Notes: a model not told the origin generated them from the sequence alone. DNA of 64,000 nucleotides from Mytilus trossulus (GCF_036588685.1 NC_086382.1:68184929-68248928), one strand, 5' to 3'. Numbered from the stretch's first letter, positions 33,660 to 45,130 are shown. Program-made: numbers and translations.

Positions 33660-34500
33660 TTCCTTAATTTTTAATACAGAATCCACTTTCCTCCACGAAA
33701 CCTCTTTCAACATTATTAACATCGATTGTATCAGCAATCAAAGCCGGGCTCCGAAGTTATTGTGAACCTATTCTAGAGGTGGCGTGAATCAGAAAAGGAT
33801 ACTTAAAAAATCCAAAGTTATTCTAGAGTACACACAATCGAAGATTCTTTACACAAGTTTTCCCCATTCCAAGGTAAAGACAAATTGAAAGAGTTGGTAT
33901 TGCTTTGTTTCATAAAAAAGAATGGCCAACGTAGACACAAGCATCTTGTCTTAGGAAGGGATAGATCCTACTTTATAAAAAATCACTCTGATTCGAAATC
34001 CTCTGAAACTGACATCATCAAGATGCTTGATTTCGCGATTTCTTTACCGCAAACCCGGTAAGAAGTATAATTTGATAGGTAACATTCGTGTAAAGGGAAC
34101 GGGATTGTAATTACGACATGAGTAATATATCCGCTATCATTTGTGAAATAGAAATCCAATAATGATCAACCAACTCATGATGGCCTCCGTAAAATCAACG
34201 AATGGATGATTTCAACTTCACCATTTGGAACTTTGGTTTAATAGATCCCTTGTGACCAACAATCATCTATCAAGGAAATTCTGATAGTTTATACAAGTCC
34301 GGGAATATCTGATCAATTGTGAAATAAATACTCCGTATGTAGGCGATACTGGAATGTTGCTACGTATAAATGGAACGTTCACACTTGGGAAGCTGAAATC
34401 GTATCTTTTGTCGTAAAGTTTTGTTTCATCCGACCCTCATTGTCAATTTCTTTAAGTCAAGTTATGAGACAGACTGTATCTGTAGTATCATTTTCTCTAG
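33660..34500. pseudogene. Penelope-like element remnants in head-to-head inversion
   Basis: The plus-strand half (33660-34070) has SNQSRAP, SRGGVNQ, then SPFQGKDKLKELVLLCFIKK and LVLGRDRSYFIKNHSDS, which precede the RT palm in PLEs. From about 34079 to 34500 the sequence is the reverse complement of the distal PLE part; its minus strand carries IDNEGRMK and an FPFIRSNI-like stretch. Both halves carry frameshifts and stops. The palm core with YxDD is missing. Confidence 0.65.
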
Positions 34501-34643
34501 TTCGATTGGATTGATGCGTTTAACATACTAGTAGTCACCAAGTGTTGAATTAGTTAGTGATAGAACATCGGCTAGAAATTGACATAGAGTGTCGTTTGAA
34601 AGCAAGTTTGTTTTATGAATATTTTGTATGTTATAGATCTCAC

Positions 34644-34732
34644 CTGTGCATCATTCCAGGTTAGGATGTTGGTGAGCTCACTGAAGAAATAACACGAATC
34701 TTCGAGTACAACCCAATCAGATGGACAAACGT
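34644..34732 (-). CDS. Gene B exon: C-type lectin domain, part 1
   Basis: 89 nt, phase 1 to phase 0, donor CAG|GTGAG. It encodes VCPSDWVVLEDSCYFF and TWNDAQ. The first two cysteines form the long-form CTLD N-terminal pair (CPxxW...SCY), and TWxxAQ is the start of helix 1. Confidence 0.88.
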
Positions 34733-35019
34733 CTTAAAAAAATTAATGAAAAAAAATGGTTATGGAAACGTTTGATTGATAAACATAAATTAATAAGATA
34801 GTACAACTTGATTGTCTTTTGACTTAAATCTAGACCAGGTTAGCTCGGAGCAGTTAATGCTAACATCTCAACTGTCGTGATATTTCTGTTAGAAGACGGA
34901 ATGTCGACATGAACTCTGTGTAACCTTTTGAGTGAATGAACTCTTAATCTTTATTAAAATGGTGTTTTTGATGTATGCCAAAATATGGAAATGGTAAATT
35001 AACTACAAACAACTGCAGG

Positions 35020-35210
35020 ATGACACGTTAATAACCCTAGTTTTTGGTTGGGTTCGTGTTGTTTATTCTTTAGTTTTCTATGTTGTGTCATGTGTGCTAT
35101 TGTTTTTCTGTTTGTATTTTTCATTTTTAGCCATGGCGTTGTCAGTTTGTTTTAGATTTATGAGTTTGACTGTCCCTTTGGTATCTTTCGTCCCTCTTCT
35201 TTAATAATGC
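35020..35210 (+). repeat. PLE-associated 3' sequence
   Basis: ACCCTAGTTTTTGGTTGGG, TTAGTTTTCTATGTTGTGTC, TAGCCATGGCGTTGTCAG and CTTTGGTATCTTTCGTCCCT. Copies at 38455-38710 and 61970-62225 (minus) and at 54340-54570, the last directly after PLE RT remnants. Confidence 0.6.
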
Positions 35211-35601
35211 TAAGTTTTGCTTTGTTTTTTTTTTAATTTGTGTGTAATGACTATTTTTCAGAAATTGATACACCAGATCCTTCCGTGTCTAAATTTAACC
35301 ATCAGATATATTTGATTGCATTGATTGTATTTTTATAGTCGATGAAATATTAACAAGTACAATTCTAAGAAACAATGAAAAGGGTACAAAGTATGTCTTA
35401 ATATGAGTAAAAAAACCCAAATTTACCAATAAATATGGTAAAGGTAAAGGTAACTGAAACATTTTTAACTTTTAACATTACATATCAATAACACGGGTTC
35501 TAGTTCGTTCAAAGCATTTAATATGTTAACGAAAAGTATAGCATTAATGTATTTAAGGTTGTGCTGATGAACATAAAGGACGTGTTTTGAAGCATGCTTA
35601 C

Positions 35602-35817
35602 TTTGGTCCATGACACTATTGATCAATAGCACACTGGTCGTCGCAATCATAGGAACCATCATTGGCGCGATTGCCGGGGACATCATCATCATCGCCGTCA
35701 TCATCGCCGTCATTGTCGCTAATGTCTGTGAAGCAGTCTCATTTGATGACTTTATGTTTGTAATGATATTAGAGGCAATGACCGCCGTCAGTAGAAAAGA
35801 TAATTCATCAACATTTT
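35602..35817 (-). CDS. Gene B exon: Met/Thr/Ala-rich segment between leader and lectin domain
   Basis: 216 nt, phase 1-1, acceptor TGTTCTTCAG, donor A|GTAAGC. It encodes about 72 residues including NVDELSFLLTAVIAS and a methionine-rich stretch around TAMMTAMMMMSPAIAPMMV. The base sequence is a run of GATGAC/GATGAT-like triplets; in the next frame it would read as Asp/Gly-rich. Splice sites and phase favour the Met-rich frame. I know no family for this segment. It could be a hydrophobic or membrane-seeking linker, or a skipped exon, because leaving it out also keeps the frame. Confidence 0.62.
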
Positions 35818-36014
35818 CTGAAGAACATAAAAGTACAATATAGTGGAATACCATTCATTTAACTGTTAACAAACAGTCAAATGAAGAAACATATACTCTA
35901 ATATCAAGCTACAGTCAAGTGGAATAACATACATATCAAGCTATAAACGTACAGTCAAATGGAATAACATATATTATCACATACTTTGTACTGATATGTA
36001 CGTTTTTGCATGGA

Positions 36015-36120
36015 TAATAATAGCCGGAAGTCAAGGATGGTTATCAACCCTCGGGCCGATATCGATATCAGCCCTCGAAATCCATATCAAGCCCCCGAGT
36101 TTAACTTCCGGTAACCTGTC
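36015..36120. mobile_element. Short inverted-repeat element
   Basis: ATAGCCGGAAGTCAAGG and TAACTTCCGGTAAC form terminal inverted repeats around CCCTCGGGCCGATATCGATA. Confidence 0.5.
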
Positions 36121-36879
36121 AATCTAAGGCTACTTTTAAACAAGTTGAACATAATGAAAAGAAATTTAGAAAGTTACAAATGTGCTGTAGAAGAATTTGT
36201 AATGTAACACTTAAAAGTCGTTTAATATTTGCAATTCTTAGAATTAATATATTTATTGTTAATTTATTTCAGAAACTTTTCACAAAACGTTGTTAACCTA
36301 CTGTGATAAGAACTTTTTTTTAACTCAACAGCACAGTGATACATTTATTTTTTGTTTTCGTTAAAAATCTTTTTGATTTTTTATAAACATAATTTGGTGT
36401 AAGCTATTGGTTTTCTCCTGCTTGAAAATATGTGATAAATAGATTATAACATGTCATTTTCCATATGGTCCATGGTATCAGCCCACGAGGCCCGAGGGAT
36501 GATATTGGTCGAGGGTGATACGGCATGTGATACGGATTTTGCCATGTATTATACGCTTTATCATATATTTTCAACAGAAGATTATTATATTATATGAACT
36601 GTTTTCTGATCCATAGCACTGGGTTACCTTTAGTGATCTTTAGTTCTACTTTTGTCTTGTTTCAAAGGCCTCTAAAGAACTGCTCAATTACTTACCCGAA
36701 GCACCTTACCTAAGGTGCTAGGTTGCCATGTGTTGCTAAGGGGGGGGGCGGGCTTATCAGTAGAAAGTGGATAGGTGTATTTGCGTGCTGTTGTTTAAAA
36801 AAAAAATATTTTGTTTATTATTGTATTTATTTGTGTGTTTTGTACTTTTGATACTTTTAGTGTGCCAAAAATATGAAAA

Positions 36880-36956
36880 AATGACGTTCGCGACGTCACA
36901 TACAAAAGAAAACTTGACGTTCGTGACGTCACATACCAAACAATGACGTCATTCAA
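36880..36956. promoter_or_regulatory. Cluster of CRE-like TGACGTCA sites
   Basis: GCGACGTCACA, GTGACGTCACA and ATGACGTCATT lie within 70 bases, two being perfect TGACGTCA palindromes (CREB/ATF-type sites). They are inside a gene B intron, within repeat-derived sequence. Function is not shown. Confidence 0.35.
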
Positions 36957-37274
36957 GAAATTGACCTATTGAGGAAAATTTTTCTGAGGCAAAAAAAATA
37001 AAACTGACTATGTAAAAAAAAAAAAAAAAAAAAAAGAAAAAAAGTAGGGGTGTGATTAAGGGTAGGGGTGCTAAAAAGGGTATGCGATAAAGGGTAGGGG
37101 GTGTGATAAAGGGTACGAGATAAAGGGTGCTCATCAAAGTTGCGCGATATGGATTAAACAGCAGACTATTTATCACATATGCAAAACTACTGTATTTACT
37201 ACTAAACATATGATAAAGTGAAATAACATATATTAAACTGTAAAGGTAAAATGAAATAACATATTTTTAACCAT

Positions 37275-37855
37275 AATTCTAACATGACGTCCTACAAATG
37301 CTTTGAGTACACACCCGTGGTAAAATATGAATATATTGCATTGGCTGTTCCGATCGTACTTCCACGTAATAATTTAAGCATTTTACGGGAAAATGCACGC
37401 ATCTGATACCGAAAATCATCACAACAAGGAAACGTAAACAAACGATGCTAAAATGTGGTGTAAGCCCATTTTTTTTTTTATACATAGAAGACTTATAAGT
37501 AAATTATCATTAAAATTCATCTTAATCTTTCTGAATACGTTATTGTAAATAGTTTGAACATGTCACTAATTCTGTTTGCTCCGTTCTTTTACGCAAATTT
37601 ACAAGTGCGTTAATTTATGGGAACGGCAAGTATTTGCCTCCACCTATAGAGCGCTTCGATCCAAAAGAATTGCCGTATTTGTCCTTTTAGAATCGAAATA
37701 ATTCATGGGGGCTTGAATATATGTAGATTTTACCACGGGTTGTCCCTTTATGCCGATATTTTACCCCTCGCTATCGCTCAGGGTAAAATATTAATCTCAA
37801 AGGGCCAACCCGTGGTGAAATCAAGATATATTCAAGCTCCAATGAATTATTTCTT
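37275..37855 (-). mobile_element. MITE-like element with internal palindrome, copy 2
   Basis: Reverse-oriented counterpart of 3886-4505: ACATGACGTCCTACAAATGC, GAGTACACACCCGTGG and, at the right, the palindrome from AATTCATGGGGGCTTGA (37701) to TTCAAGCTCCAATGAATT. It splits the 38-bp minisatellite. Confidence 0.6.
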
Positions 37856-38454
37856 AAACATACAGTCAAATGGAATACCATATATTAAACCATAAACGTA
37901 CAGTCAAATGGAATAACATATATTAAACCATAAACGTACAGTCAAGTGGAATAACATATATTAAACTGTAAAGGTAAAATGAAATAACATATATTTAACC
38001 ATAAACATACAGTCAAATGGAATAACATATATTTAACCATAAACATGCAGTCAAATGTAATAACACATATTTAACAATAAACGTACAGTCAAGTGGAATA
38101 ACATATATTTAACCATAAACATACAGTCAAATGGAATAACATATATTAAACTATAAACGTACAGTCAAGTGGAACAACACACATTTGACTTTTAAATTAA
38201 ACGTACATGGAAAAGAAATACGTACACTATACTATGAACGTACAGTCAAATAGAATAACATTTCGTTCATCCTGTTAAAGTGCGTCTGGCGTACAGAAAA
38301 TGGATAAGTTTATTTCCATTTACTTTTATATCTTCGAGGTAACAATAAATAAGATAGAAACAAAACTTCCTTTTTTTGTCGAATCGATTTTTTTGTTGAC
38401 TTTGTCCTTTTTCTGAATGTCATGAAAACCCGTCTAAATATCACCGGATAATTT

Positions 38455-38710
38455 ATCGTTATAAAAGAAAAGAGGGACGAAAGATACCAAAGGGACAGTC
38501 AAACTCATAAATCTAAAACAAACTGACAACGCCATGGCTAAAAATGAAAAATACAAACAGAAAAACAATAGTACACATGACACAACATAGAAAACTAAAG
38601 AATAAACAACACGAACCCCACCAAAAACTAGAGGTGATCTCAGGGGCTCCGGAAGGGTAAGCAGATCCTGCTCCACATGTGGCACCCGTCGTGTAAGATG
38701 TTCGTGATTG
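38455..38710 (-). repeat. PLE-associated 3' sequence, minus orientation
   Basis: Minus strand carries CCACATGTGGAGCAGGATCT, CACCTCTAGTTTTTGG-like and CCATGGCGTTGTCAGTTTG words in the same order as at 54340-54570. The ORF here is present in several copies but has no features of a protein. Confidence 0.65.
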
Positions 38711-38815
38711 CCCACTTAATTAGTAAGGAAACGGAAATACCTATAAAATTAATGTGTTAGGTTAAGACGAATACATTGTCTATTAAGGTTTATTTTCTAA
38801 CACGCATAATTTTAC

Positions 38816-38915
38816 CTAAGGAGAAGTTAGATGATGGTATTTCACGTGTTGATGGTACCACTAGAGCTTCACAAACACACAGAATAATCATTAGTTGACA
38901 TATTTTCATTTTACC
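38816..38915 (-). CDS. Gene B exon with start codon: signal peptide
   Basis: Acceptor TTTTCCAG at 38916, ATG at 38907-38909, donor TTAG|GTAAAA. The 31 codons begin MKICQLMIILCVCEALVVPS, a clear secretory leader with a hydrophobic core after one lysine, followed by a Ser/Thr-rich mature start with an NFS sequon. It ends in phase 1, matching the next exon. Confidence 0.8.
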
Positions 38916-39020
38916 CTGGAAAACAAAAACAAAAGACATTTAAACAAATAAAAAGGCAAAAAAGGCAAACGACGTCGTTAAAAACAAGATACAAATTGTA
39001 AACCATTTACATGTACTTAC

Positions 39021-39060
39021 TTCTCTTTGCAGATTTTGATTGTTCTCCCCTTTTATATAT
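39021..39060 (-). promoter_or_regulatory. Candidate gene B promoter: TATA box and short 5' UTR exon
   Basis: On the minus strand ATATATAAAAGGGG lies at 39047-39060, a near-consensus TATA box. About 25-35 bases downstream is GAGAA|GTAAGT at 39021, a perfect donor that would link a tiny non-coding first exon to the acceptor at 38916. The implied exon of only some 10-20 nt is unusually short, so either the transcription start is further upstream or this donor is not used. Confidence 0.4.
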
Positions 39061-39309
39061 CTTTTGATCAAATGACCGTAGCTTGAACTAAAAGCCATTT
39101 GCTCGTATTTTATTTTACAGTTCTATCAGTTAGTTTAGTTTCAATCATACACAGATATTTGTTCCTGTATAATCCATACAACATATGTTCATTGTGGTTA
39201 TGTAGTTTGAATATGGTGTCGACTATGATATCATTTGTTTGTGTGTTTCTCTGAGTTGCGTGTGTTTGTGTTCCATTTCTGTCGCATAGTGTTGTCATTA
39301 CAGCGATTT

Positions 39310-39490
39310 TCATTTAACACTGTCATAACGCGGGAGGTTTGGCAAGCAATAACACCCACAATTTATTTTTAAAATGTTTTGTACCAAGTCAGAAATATGG
39401 CATTTGTTATCAAACAGTTCGTGTCTATGTAAGTTAGAGGTTTTATTTGTTCACTTCAGAGTGTTCCCTTTGTTTGTTTGTTTTCCCTTT
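39310..39490 (+). repeat. Dispersed repeat family R-B, decayed copy
   Basis: ATAACGCGGGAGGTTTGGC, TTTTGTACCAAGTCAGAAAT and GGCATTTGTTATC. Further copies: 42560-42760, 49215-49400, 49990-50270 and 59110-59260 (plus), and 46690-46930, 55550-55730 and 61420-61560 (minus). A better copy reads GAAAATGCCTGTACCAAGTC, AGGAATATGACAGTTGTT and GAATTTTCCTCGGAG. Confidence 0.55.
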
Positions 39491-39992
39491 TATAGTTAGT
39501 GTGGATCCCTCGATTTTATAATGTAACCAGAATTTGTTTTTCTCTAAATGTATTTATGATCTATGAGCACCAGAATACTGCTGTATTTCACAATAAAGTA
39601 TCCTGCTCAGCTCAATAAAACAACAATTTCCAATACTATGTTTTAAACGATTCACCAATCGTTTGCTTGGTAAAAAAGATAATTTTTGAACATGATGACA
39701 TAAATCGTTTGTTAAATTTTCTTGGTTTTCAAACAACTAAATTTGTGTATAAAAAATGAAATGTGACTTTACCGTAGTGTTGTCTTACCACCATGCAGTT
39801 GGTTGTATTGATATCCTTCGTGTGATTATAAATATACATTTTTAATCTAATAAAATATAAATCTAGCTCGAGGTAATACATCTGTCATTCCTGGTTTAAC
39901 ATATATATATATGATAGGAAAGTAAAATCATTTTACGATGTTACCTAGTAATAGAAAAAGAAATCAACACGTGCCGTTTTGCACTTAGTATA

Positions 39993-40265
39993 TTAAGGTG
40001 GTACCCAACACCTTGACTTACTTTGATTTGGCTCGTTTAATTTTCATAAAATTTTGAAAAATATTTTCTTTGACCATTTCAAAAAATTATATATAAAAAT
40101 TTCAAAAAACTTCAACCTATAACTTTCTCGAAAAAAAATGGTTGGATATAAAGCAGTTTGACAAACACTAATTTTGATCACTTAGAAGCTTAACAATACA
40201 ATGTGGTTAAAACGTTTAGCTGGTATTACAAAGTTATCTCCCTGTAGTGTTAGGTACCACATTAA
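39993..40265. mobile_element. TTAA-flanked MITE (piggyBac-type target), complete
   Basis: TTAA at both ends encloses GGTGGTACCCAACAC and GTGTTAGGTACCAC as terminal inverted repeats. It is 273 bp including TTAA and has no ORF. A second copy in opposite orientation lies at 61887-62428. Confidence 0.7.
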
Positions 40266-41630
40266 GGCGTTTGAGTTTCTTGATTTTGCTTTGGGTCACA
40301 ATGTTATGGTAAAGAATAATATATAGACTCTTGATGTATGTGCAGCATATAATATCCAATAACTAGGTTTGATTCTTTGTATGTAATAGGAATACCTTGC
40401 CTTTCGGCTGTACATTGATTTGCAGGTGGTTAATTGTGTAATCATAGTTTCATCGTGAGTATGATTATTTTATGTTTGTTTAAAAATAGAGCATAAAGTT
40501 TGAATTAGCAATGCATATGAGTGTTCTGTTTTAATGGTCCACTGGAATTAAATGTTTATATATGACACTTAGGGTACATTGCATACCATTGATTTATTTT
40601 GCCACTTATAAAGGCTTATGATTTCAAGATTTTAAAAATTGAAAATGTTATTCTTTACAACTGTCCATTCTCACCATATGTCCAAAATCAATTTGATCGT
40701 ATTCACGAACCTATCCCTTTTCTTCTTTATGTCTAAAACGGATTTTAATCGCATTAAGTAACATGATGCGCGTTTATTCAAGTGAAGACAATACATTCCC
40801 TTTCAGAGCACACATCTATTTACTTAATGTTTAGTTGTTTTTGGGATGCTACAATTTAACTGATTCTAAAGTGATGTACACCACGTAGCTTAAGTCCTGA
40901 TGAACAATTACCAAAAATAATTAACATTTTGAAAAAAAACGTATCACTAAAACTTCGAACTGGAAACTAAATTAAAATCCATAATTAACGGAAAAAAACA
41001 CCGGAAAATTCGAACGTCGGACTATCAAACATCGGAACGAATGGGAAAAGTCTGTCATTTTTCTGACTTGGTGTAGAATATGCCCCTATTTCAACAAATT
41101 ATATTACTTTTTTGTTGCTGTTGATTTGTTGATTTGCATCTAGTGATTTTGTCGCATGGGGTAATACCCAATATTCTTTATTTCTCAAAATCAACCAAAA
41201 GATCAGTTGATTAAAGTTTTAACCGGATGCAAATTATGGTATATATTTCTTTTTCTCCTTTCTATTTTTCGAATATATAAAAAAACCCGTTGTTTTAAAT
41301 AAATAAAAAAAAAACAACAACATAAGCTACTCCTAACTGAGTTTGACTACATACTTGTTTTGTCTGCGTGTGTTCCACATGTTCCCCGTATTGACTAGAC
41401 AGTGTTTTATTTTAACTCTTGTCATTAACCTAAATGTTATCTTCCGAAATATGTCAACATAATTAAGAGATATCGACTATTTATGTGCACCTGTTGAGAA
41501 AATGACTGCCTATCATATATCACAAGAAATTCATTTATATGTTATATGTTATCTATTTTTATTAAGTAGCATACCCCTACTTTTTAACATTTTCAACCAA
41601 AGAGGGGCGAATAATACCAGAAGGACAGTC
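40266..41630. other. Intergenic, nothing recognised
   Basis: AT-rich sequence with no ORF of note and no match to the repeat families of this window. Confidence 0.4.
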
Positions 41631-41639
41631 AAACTCATA

Positions 41640-42500
41640 GATCAATAATACACTGACAACGTCAACAATTATAAAATTGAGAATGAAAATGGGGGATGTG
41701 TCAAAGAAACAACAACCCGACCATAGAATAGACAACAGTAGAAGGTCACCAAAAGGTCTTCAATGCAGCGAGAAATTCACACAAGCGGAGACGTCCTTCA
41801 GTTGGCCCATAATAAAAAATATACTAATTCAGTGATAATGGACGTCAAACTAAACTCCAAATTAAACACAAGAAACTAAAATAAATAAGATACCAGACTA
41901 ACAAAGGCCAGGGGCTCCTGACTTGGGATAGGCACAACAATGCGGCGGGTTAAACATGTCTCCAACTTCCCCTATACCTCTACGCGCATTAAAATTCAGT
42001 TCAAGGGTAGTCCTAGTCCGACGTCAGAAGATGTAACAAACAAAATGACAATAATACATAAATAACAACATAATGACTACTAGCAGTTAACTGACATGCC
42101 AGCTCCAGACCTCAATTCAACAGATTGAAAGTATATATCTTCATCATATGAATATCAGGCACAATCCCTCCCATTAGGGGTTTAGTATCGTACCATCATA
42201 ACATATATGAGAAGACCATAACACATATAGATATTGGAAGATGTGGTGTGAGTGCCAATGAGACAACTCTCCATCCGAATAACAATTTAAAAAAAAGTAA
42301 ACCATTATAGGTCAATGTACGGCCTTCAACACGGAGCCTTGGCTCGCACCGAACAACAAGCTATAAAGGACCCCAAGCATACTAGTGTAAAACCATTCAA
42401 ACGGGAAAACCAACGGTCTAATCTATATACAAGAACGAGAAACGAGAAACACGTATAAATTAAATAAACAAACGACGACTACTGTATATCAGATATGTCT
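41640..42500 (-). repeat. R-C and R-A family sequences, minus orientation
   Basis: Left part: AATGGGGG, ACAACCCGACCATAG, AGGGGCTCCTGACTTGGG and GACGTCAGAAGATGTAAC, the reverse of R-C. Right part: GGAAGATGTGGTGTGAGTGC, AATGAGACAACTCTCCATCC and GGTCAATGTACGGCC, the reverse of R-A. Confidence 0.65.
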
Positions 42501-43496
42501 GTTTGTTTTGTTCGCACATTATGTTTTAATATGATGGAGTTTTATGCGACTTTCATACGAGTGAGAGGTTTAGAATGATATCAAACCAGGTTAAATCTAC
42601 CATTTTTTTATATTAGAAAATACCTATAACTAAGTCAAGAATATGACAGTTGTTTCCCAATCATTATATGTGAATTGGCTTTTGATATTGCCATTTGATA
42701 TAAACGTTTGGATTTGGATTTTCCTTGGAGTTTTATTTTTTGAAGAATTTATTTTTTTATGCATTTCAGCATTTATTAGACCCAAAGGTCTCTACTGATA
42801 AGATTATCTTAACACATATGGTCCCTTCTTTAACTTTATTTTGTATACGTTTGATATAACTGCGGTTTGATTTCATATTAAATCTCGATCTTTAGGTTAT
42901 TTGATTGTTGTTTTCATTACTTATTACTTATGTTTTAGTATATCAATGAACATTTACAAATTATATAAATGTTGGATCGGTTTTTAAGAATTATTCTTTA
43001 TGATTTCATACCTATGTGTAAATTGATTTTGATATTAGTTTGCGAATTTTGGACCGCTGTTTTTTTATTTTTGAATTAGAAACAATTACCAATTCTGAAT
43101 GTGGATGTAACAAATTATACGATTGCGCCAATTAAAAGAAAAAAGAAAGGACTTCCTTTCCGATTTTATCCGTGGAATGTACATTCAATGAACTTGTTTT
43201 TTTTTTTATTGAATAAAGCTATATACTGTATCCTTCTGCACCATTAAATCTTGATATCATTTGAGTGTCAAACTATATATAACATTTCTCTAATTCGTCG
43301 TCAATTTATCCCTATCTGCACCCATTGTATAAGAAAATTAATCAACGTGTGTTCGTTTAATCTCAGATCTTTCATTTGTTAAAATCCTATAATGAAGTCA
43401 AATTTTCTTGCTTTCCTCTGACTATCCTATTGTGACGGCATAAAAAAGGCGACCATGTCTGATGACGTCACGAAGAAAGAACATATCTTTTTGCCT

Positions 43497-43853
43497 AACT
43501 ATTTACACCACTGGGTCGATGCCTCTGCTGGTGGACGTTTCGTCCCCGAGGGCATCACCAGCCCAATAGTCAGCACTTCGGTATTGACATGAATATCAAT
43601 TATATGGTCATTTTTGAAAATATCCTGTTTACTAAACTCTGAATTTTACAAAAACTAAGATTTTTTTTTACCCCAGGAATAGATAACATTAGCCGTATTT
43701 GGCACAACTTTTTGGAATTTTGGGTCCTCAATGCTCTTCAACTTTGTACTTGTTTGGCTTTTTAACTATTTTGATCTGAGCGTCAATGATGAGTCTTAAC
43801 GAAACGCGCGTCTGGTGTATTGAGTTATAATTCTAGTACCTTTGATAACTATT
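43497..43853 (+). mobile_element. Hammerhead element, full-length monomer with decayed ribozyme
   Basis: Starts AACTATTTACACCACTGGG and ends CTTTGATAACTATT, so both termini carry the same AACTATT word. It is 357 bp long. The order of GGACGTTTCGTCC, a TTCG hairpin, AGCCGTATTTGGCACAAC and ribozyme matches the array unit. Confidence 0.72.
43779..43818 (+). ncRNA. Decayed hammerhead ribozyme
   Basis: CTGATGA has become ATGATGA and stem II/loop has lost six or seven bases (GTCTTAACGAAAC). Palindrome ACGCGCGT is kept. Cleavage activity is not expected. Confidence 0.6.
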
Positions 43854-43859
43854 TGCAGA

Positions 43860-45130
43860 TCATTTGAAAAGAAGGAAAAATTTGCTTGCTTATTATTTGA
43901 AATTCATTAGAAAAACAGATTCCAACACGAAATCTCGTATAAAATGATAGTTATCCACTCCCGACAGTTTAATTTTAAATATTCAAGAAGCTCGACAAGC
44001 CTCGCGTTTAAAACTAGAAAAGTTTACTATCTCGAGTGGATACATATCGTAATACACTCGATGCGGTGGTAGAATCTATAGAATCATTTAATTCTGAACA
44101 TGCTTAAGATGTTGTGTATTCCACTCAAGTTAACAAACTTATGTGATTCTGTTCAGGCAACACTTATAAACCGATGGTAAATTCCCTTAAATCGATCAAA
44201 AACAAATCGAGATAACAAATACACACTAAGGCTAAAGAATGAAACAGTACGCGTCAACATGGTAAGAATATCTCTCCTGCTATGCACGCATCATCCCTAA
44301 TACATATCCACACTCAGACAAATGTTACAATCGAAAACAAGACATAATCTTTTACCTTACAGATTATACGATTGCTCAGTACCACAGATCGCACAACATG
44401 TCAGCCTTGAGTTGAGACACATATAAGTGTATCGGACAACCAATTCGTGATGGTGACTATATATTCATTAAGTGTTGATTTCTTCTTCATACACTTTTGT
44501 AAGAATTGCTTATCATGTATTTTTTGTTGTTAGAATATGCAATCGATTACCGTAACGTGCTGTTTGAGATATGTTAAACGCAATAAGTTGAACAAATAGT
44601 ATTATAGTGCTGTGAAATAGGAATTATTTTTGGTAATTGAACAGTTAAAATCATCATGTTTGTTTGATTCTAGTTTGAATTCCTCATTCTGTACTAATAT
44701 TGAGGAAAACATATATGAAGCAGACATTTTACTTTCGGTATAATCGTTTATATAATTTTACTGGGATTTAAGAGATGTAAGGATCAATTGAAATGTTCGG
44801 TGATTAAGTGATATATAATTTTCATCATATCTGGAAGTGAAGTTGAAATGCAACATACACATTTTTCTTTTCTTTCAGGAAAAATAAATCCTGCTTAAGA
44901 AGAGTGCAAAAACAATCAGCTGGTTATAGTACACAATGAGTATTCATATAGTAGCTAAATGTACCCGAAGTATACTCGATGTTCAAAAGCCATAATTCGA
45001 TTGAAAACAAAACAAGTTCGGGTTACAAATCAAAACCGAGAGAAACAAGGGAAGTGCAACAAAAAACAAGCGCCAACACACATAAAACCGAACCATTCGA
45101 TAAAAACTGCCATATTCCTGACAGTAGTCG
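43860..45130. other. Intergenic, nothing recognised
   Basis: AT-rich. Two overlapping short ORFs near 44959-45161 show no family features. Confidence 0.4.

Larger units (their letters stand above)
35870..38270. repeat. 38-bp minisatellite, interrupted by two insertions
   Basis: The unit CATAAACGTACAGTCAAATG + GAATAACATATATTAAAC recurs with 38-base spacing (CAGTCAA at 37863, 37901, 37939 and on). Array pieces lie at 35870-35995, 37205-37270 and 37856-38270. They are separated by inverted-repeat sequences at 36000-37200 and the element at 37275-37855. It sits within a gene B intron. Confidence 0.72.
29562..39030 (-). other. Gene B: secreted C-type lectin
   Basis: Five coding exons chain in phase: 38816-38915 (ATG at 38909), 35602-35817, 34644-34732, 30833-30938 and 29562-29768, about 237 residues. 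The order is signal peptide, Met/Thr/Ala-rich linker, then one full C-type lectin domain (CTLD) with its conserved cysteines, the WLGG motif and a WRD version of the WND motif. C-type lectins of bivalves bind carbohydrates, often as secreted immune recognition proteins. That role here is inferred from the family. A last exon may follow: the 29562 donor is good, but reading through it also reaches a stop at 29533. Gene B lies downstream of gene C and upstream of gene A in the same direction, with no sign of joint transcription. Confidence 0.83.

Noticed and set aside
35610..35843. Plus-strand hydrophobic ORF of 77 codons (Ile/Val-rich)
   Set aside because: It is the shadow of the GATGAC-type repeat in the gene B exon on the other strand.
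38434..38715. 93-codon ORF recurring at 54349-54567 and 61929-62189
   Set aside because: It is part of a dispersed PLE-associated non-coding repeat. Frames differ between copies and no conserved protein pattern is seen.
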